Assembly: GCA_964551545.1 (NCBI GenBank)
Contig: CAZKCT010000027.1
Span: 1-23,774, forward strand
Direction of reading: 5' to 3'
DNA: 23,774 nucleotides
DNA from: Thiopontia sp964551545
Lineage (GTDB): Bacteria; Pseudomonadota; Gammaproteobacteria; GCF-002020875
Under the pieces are notes generated by a model. It saw only the letters and a list, made by a program, of their open reading frames with translations. It was not told the origin of the DNA and did no database searches. How positions within the stretch are numbered: the stretch's first letter is position 1; each line of letters opens with the position of its first letter. Made by a program: the position numbers and the translations under genes. Shown piece by piece: positions 22,570 to 23,774 of this stretch.

Positions 22570-23490
22570 ATGAAAAGTGGGAAGCAGATCTACTATAAGA
22601 AGGATCGGCTGAAGAAGTTGAGGGCCTTTTGTGCTACAGCCCAGGTAGGGAGCTTCAGCAAGGCAGCAGTGCAGCTGACAATGAGTCAGCCCACGATCTC
22701 ATTGCAGATTCAGGCGTTGGAGCAGGAGTTTGAGGTCATTCTTTTTGAACGTAAGGGCTCCAAGATCAAATTGACGCCAGAAGGAGAGATTCTCTATCGA
22801 CTGGGGCAGCCGCTGGTTCAGGGTATGGACAAGCTGCATGAAACCTTTACTGCACACTATGGAAAGATGGATGCGGGAGAGCTCACTATTGCAGCAGGGG
22901 AGTCCACGATCTTATATGTATTAGCGGACCCTGTTCGTCATTATGCGGAGGAGTATCCCGGTATTCATCTTAAGCTGGCCAATGTCACCGGGCGTGATGG
23001 GCTGGCCATGTTGCATGCCGACGAGGCAGATCTGGCGATTGGGTCGATGATGGAGGTGCCAGATGAGATTGTTTATGAGCCGATTGTCACCTACAACCCA
23101 ACGCTGATTACACCACTGGATCATCCACTTGCGAAGAAAAAGAAGATTACGTTGGAGGATATCAGCCCTTATGGGTTGATTTTGCCGCCACGTCACCTCA
23201 GCACCTGGCGCATTGTGGATATGGTTTTCCGTCAAAATAATCTGGAGTACAACGTCGCGTTGGAGGCAGGTGGTTGGGAGATCATCAAGAAATATGTCGA
23301 AATCGGCATGGGGATCTCAATCGTGACCGATGTCTGCCTTACTGGTGAAGAGTCGATCGCCAGCTTCCCACTCGATGAATACTTTCCCAAGCGCACCTAC
23401 GGCATTGTACGTCGTAGAGGGCGCTTCCTCTCTCCACAGGCAATCCGCTTCATGGAGATGATTCGTGAGCACTATCGGGATGTAAGCTGA
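22570..23490 (+). CDS. LysR-type transcriptional regulator
   Basis: The 306-residue protein (ATG 22570; a GTG directly before it is also possible) has an N-terminal winged helix-turn-helix at about 17-76, with GSFSKAAVQLTMSQPTISLQ and FERKGSKIKLTPEGE as the recognisable LysR core, followed by a two-lobe effector domain (GELTIAAGESTILYVLADPV; DGLAMLHADEADLAIGSM; VEIGMGISIVTDV). Length is normal. A purine-rich Shine-Dalgarno (AGAGAGGGGGAAG) precedes it. It is divergent from the rnf-PFOR operon with a dyad-rich spacer of about 130 bases, the usual arrangement for a LysR protein that controls its neighbour and itself. The effector is unknown. It is not an obvious CysB or CbbR from what can be recalled. 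Confidence 0.9.
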   Translation: MKSGKQIYYKKDRLKKLRAFCATAQVGSFSKAAVQLTMSQPTISLQIQALEQEFEVILFERKGSKIKLTPEGEILYRLGQPLVQGMDKLHETFTAHYGKMDAGELTIAAGESTILYVLADPVRHYAEEYPGIHLKLANVTGRDGLAMLHADEADLAIGSMMEVPDEIVYEPIVTYNPTLITPLDHPLAKKKKITLEDISPYGLILPPRHLSTWRIVDMVFRQNNLEYNVALEAGGWEIIKKYVEIGMGISIVTDVCLTGEESIASFPLDEYFPKRTYGIVRRRGRFLSPQAIRFMEMIREHYRDVS

Positions 23491-23712
23491 TTGGTTGCCC
23501 TCTGAGGCATGTTTTTCTTCAATAATATCAATCTCTACAATGGGGGGCAGAGGTTGATTCTCTGAGAGAGTAGTGTGCGCTAAGGTCATGTTGACTTTTG
23601 TATTTGATTAGCTAGGCTTACTGAGGTTAATATCATTCGAGCGAGTTATTTTTTAGAAATGGGAAAAGACCGCTTGTCAGTTTCAACGGTAATGAAGAGG
23701 AGATAGATAGCC
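23491..23712. other. Intergenic stretch with possible promoter for the last gene
   Basis: No gene is seen in these 222 bases. TGCC and GGCA (about 23497-23511) with a following TGTTTTT form a weak possible terminator for the LysR gene. TTGATT (23604-23609), an 18-base spacer and TAATAT (23628-23633) are a plausible promoter for the next gene; TTGACT at 23591 is an alternative -35. AGGAGAT about 10 bases before ATG 23713 is a good ribosome binding site. Confidence 0.4.
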
Positions 23713-23774
23713 ATGCAAAAATTAATCAAAAAGCTAGTAGTAACTGCTCTGGGGATGGCGTGGGCGATTTCTCA
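23713..23774 (+). CDS. Start of a gene for an exported protein (3' truncated)
   Basis: ATG 23713 follows a strong ribosome binding site (GAGGAGATAG). The 20 complete codons read MQKLIKKLVVTALGMAWAIS: a basic N-terminus (two lysine clusters) and a hydrophobic core, as in a Sec signal peptide. The window ends before any mature sequence, so the protein cannot be identified. It lies 222 bases after the LysR gene on the same strand and probably has its own promoter. Confidence 0.65.
   Translation, partial: MQKLIKKLVVTALGMAWAIS

Noticed and set aside
23317..23589. Minus-strand open frame (90 codons) at the end of the LysR gene
   Set aside because: It overlaps the conserved LysR C-terminus and has no recognisable motif.

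Overview
The window looks like chromosome from a gammaproteobacterium with moderate GC and a redox-rich, partly anaerobic metabolism. YaeQ, the DUF2058 (YaiL-like) protein, ArfB, NnrS and a Tpx-type peroxidase point that way. A chemolithoautotrophic sulfur oxidiser or its symbiotic relatives would fit, but that is an inference from gene content only. No tRNA, rRNA, CRISPR array or insertion sequence was seen.

Left part (1-5444, plus strand): a defence or accessory strip. It holds the end of a DUF6933-like gene, a MntA nucleotidyltransferase antitoxin, a HepT toxin gene broken by a frameshift, a type I restriction HsdR gene whose first ~20 codons are out of frame, an autoinhibited Fic AMP-transferase with its own winged-helix domain and a dyad in its promoter, and a small Bfd-like [2Fe-2S] protein closed by a clear terminator. 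MntA, HepT and HsdR are joined by overlapping stop and start codons, so they were once one operon.

Middle part (5459-11213): ordinary housekeeping and stress genes. On the minus strand are YaeQ, DUF2058 and a BioF2-like GNAT. On the plus strand are a radical SAM protein, a secreted LprI-like protein, a Tpx-like peroxidase with an odd Cys-rich tail, and NnrS.

Right part (11235-22435, minus strand; read from right to left): one long redox operon. The order is small unknown protein, rnfB, a giant pyruvate:ferredoxin oxidoreductase (1642 aa), rnfC, rnfD, rnfG, rnfE, rnfA, a small NqrM-like Cys protein, then arfB. Apart from the inserted PFOR, the order B-C-D-G-E-A and the long RnfB resemble the Rnf of Bacteroidetes more than the usual gammaproteobacterial A-B-C-D-G-E-H set. 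The logic is direct: PFOR interconverts pyruvate and acetyl-CoA + CO2 with low-potential electrons, and Rnf exchanges those electrons with NAD(H) at the cost or gain of an ion gradient. The PFOR carries its own C-terminal ferredoxin domain and could dock on RnfB.

A LysR-type regulator (22570-23490) is divergent from this operon. The ~130 bp between them holds three perfect dyads, one with LysR-box geometry, so it is the likely regulator. The window ends inside the start of a gene for an exported protein.

Strongest points for a second look: the PFOR-in-rnf operon with its enlarged PFOR; the RnfB that appears to have cleanly lost one of two clusters in a ferredoxin domain; the NqrM-like protein coupled to rnfA; and the three-arm RNA switch candidate before rnfC.
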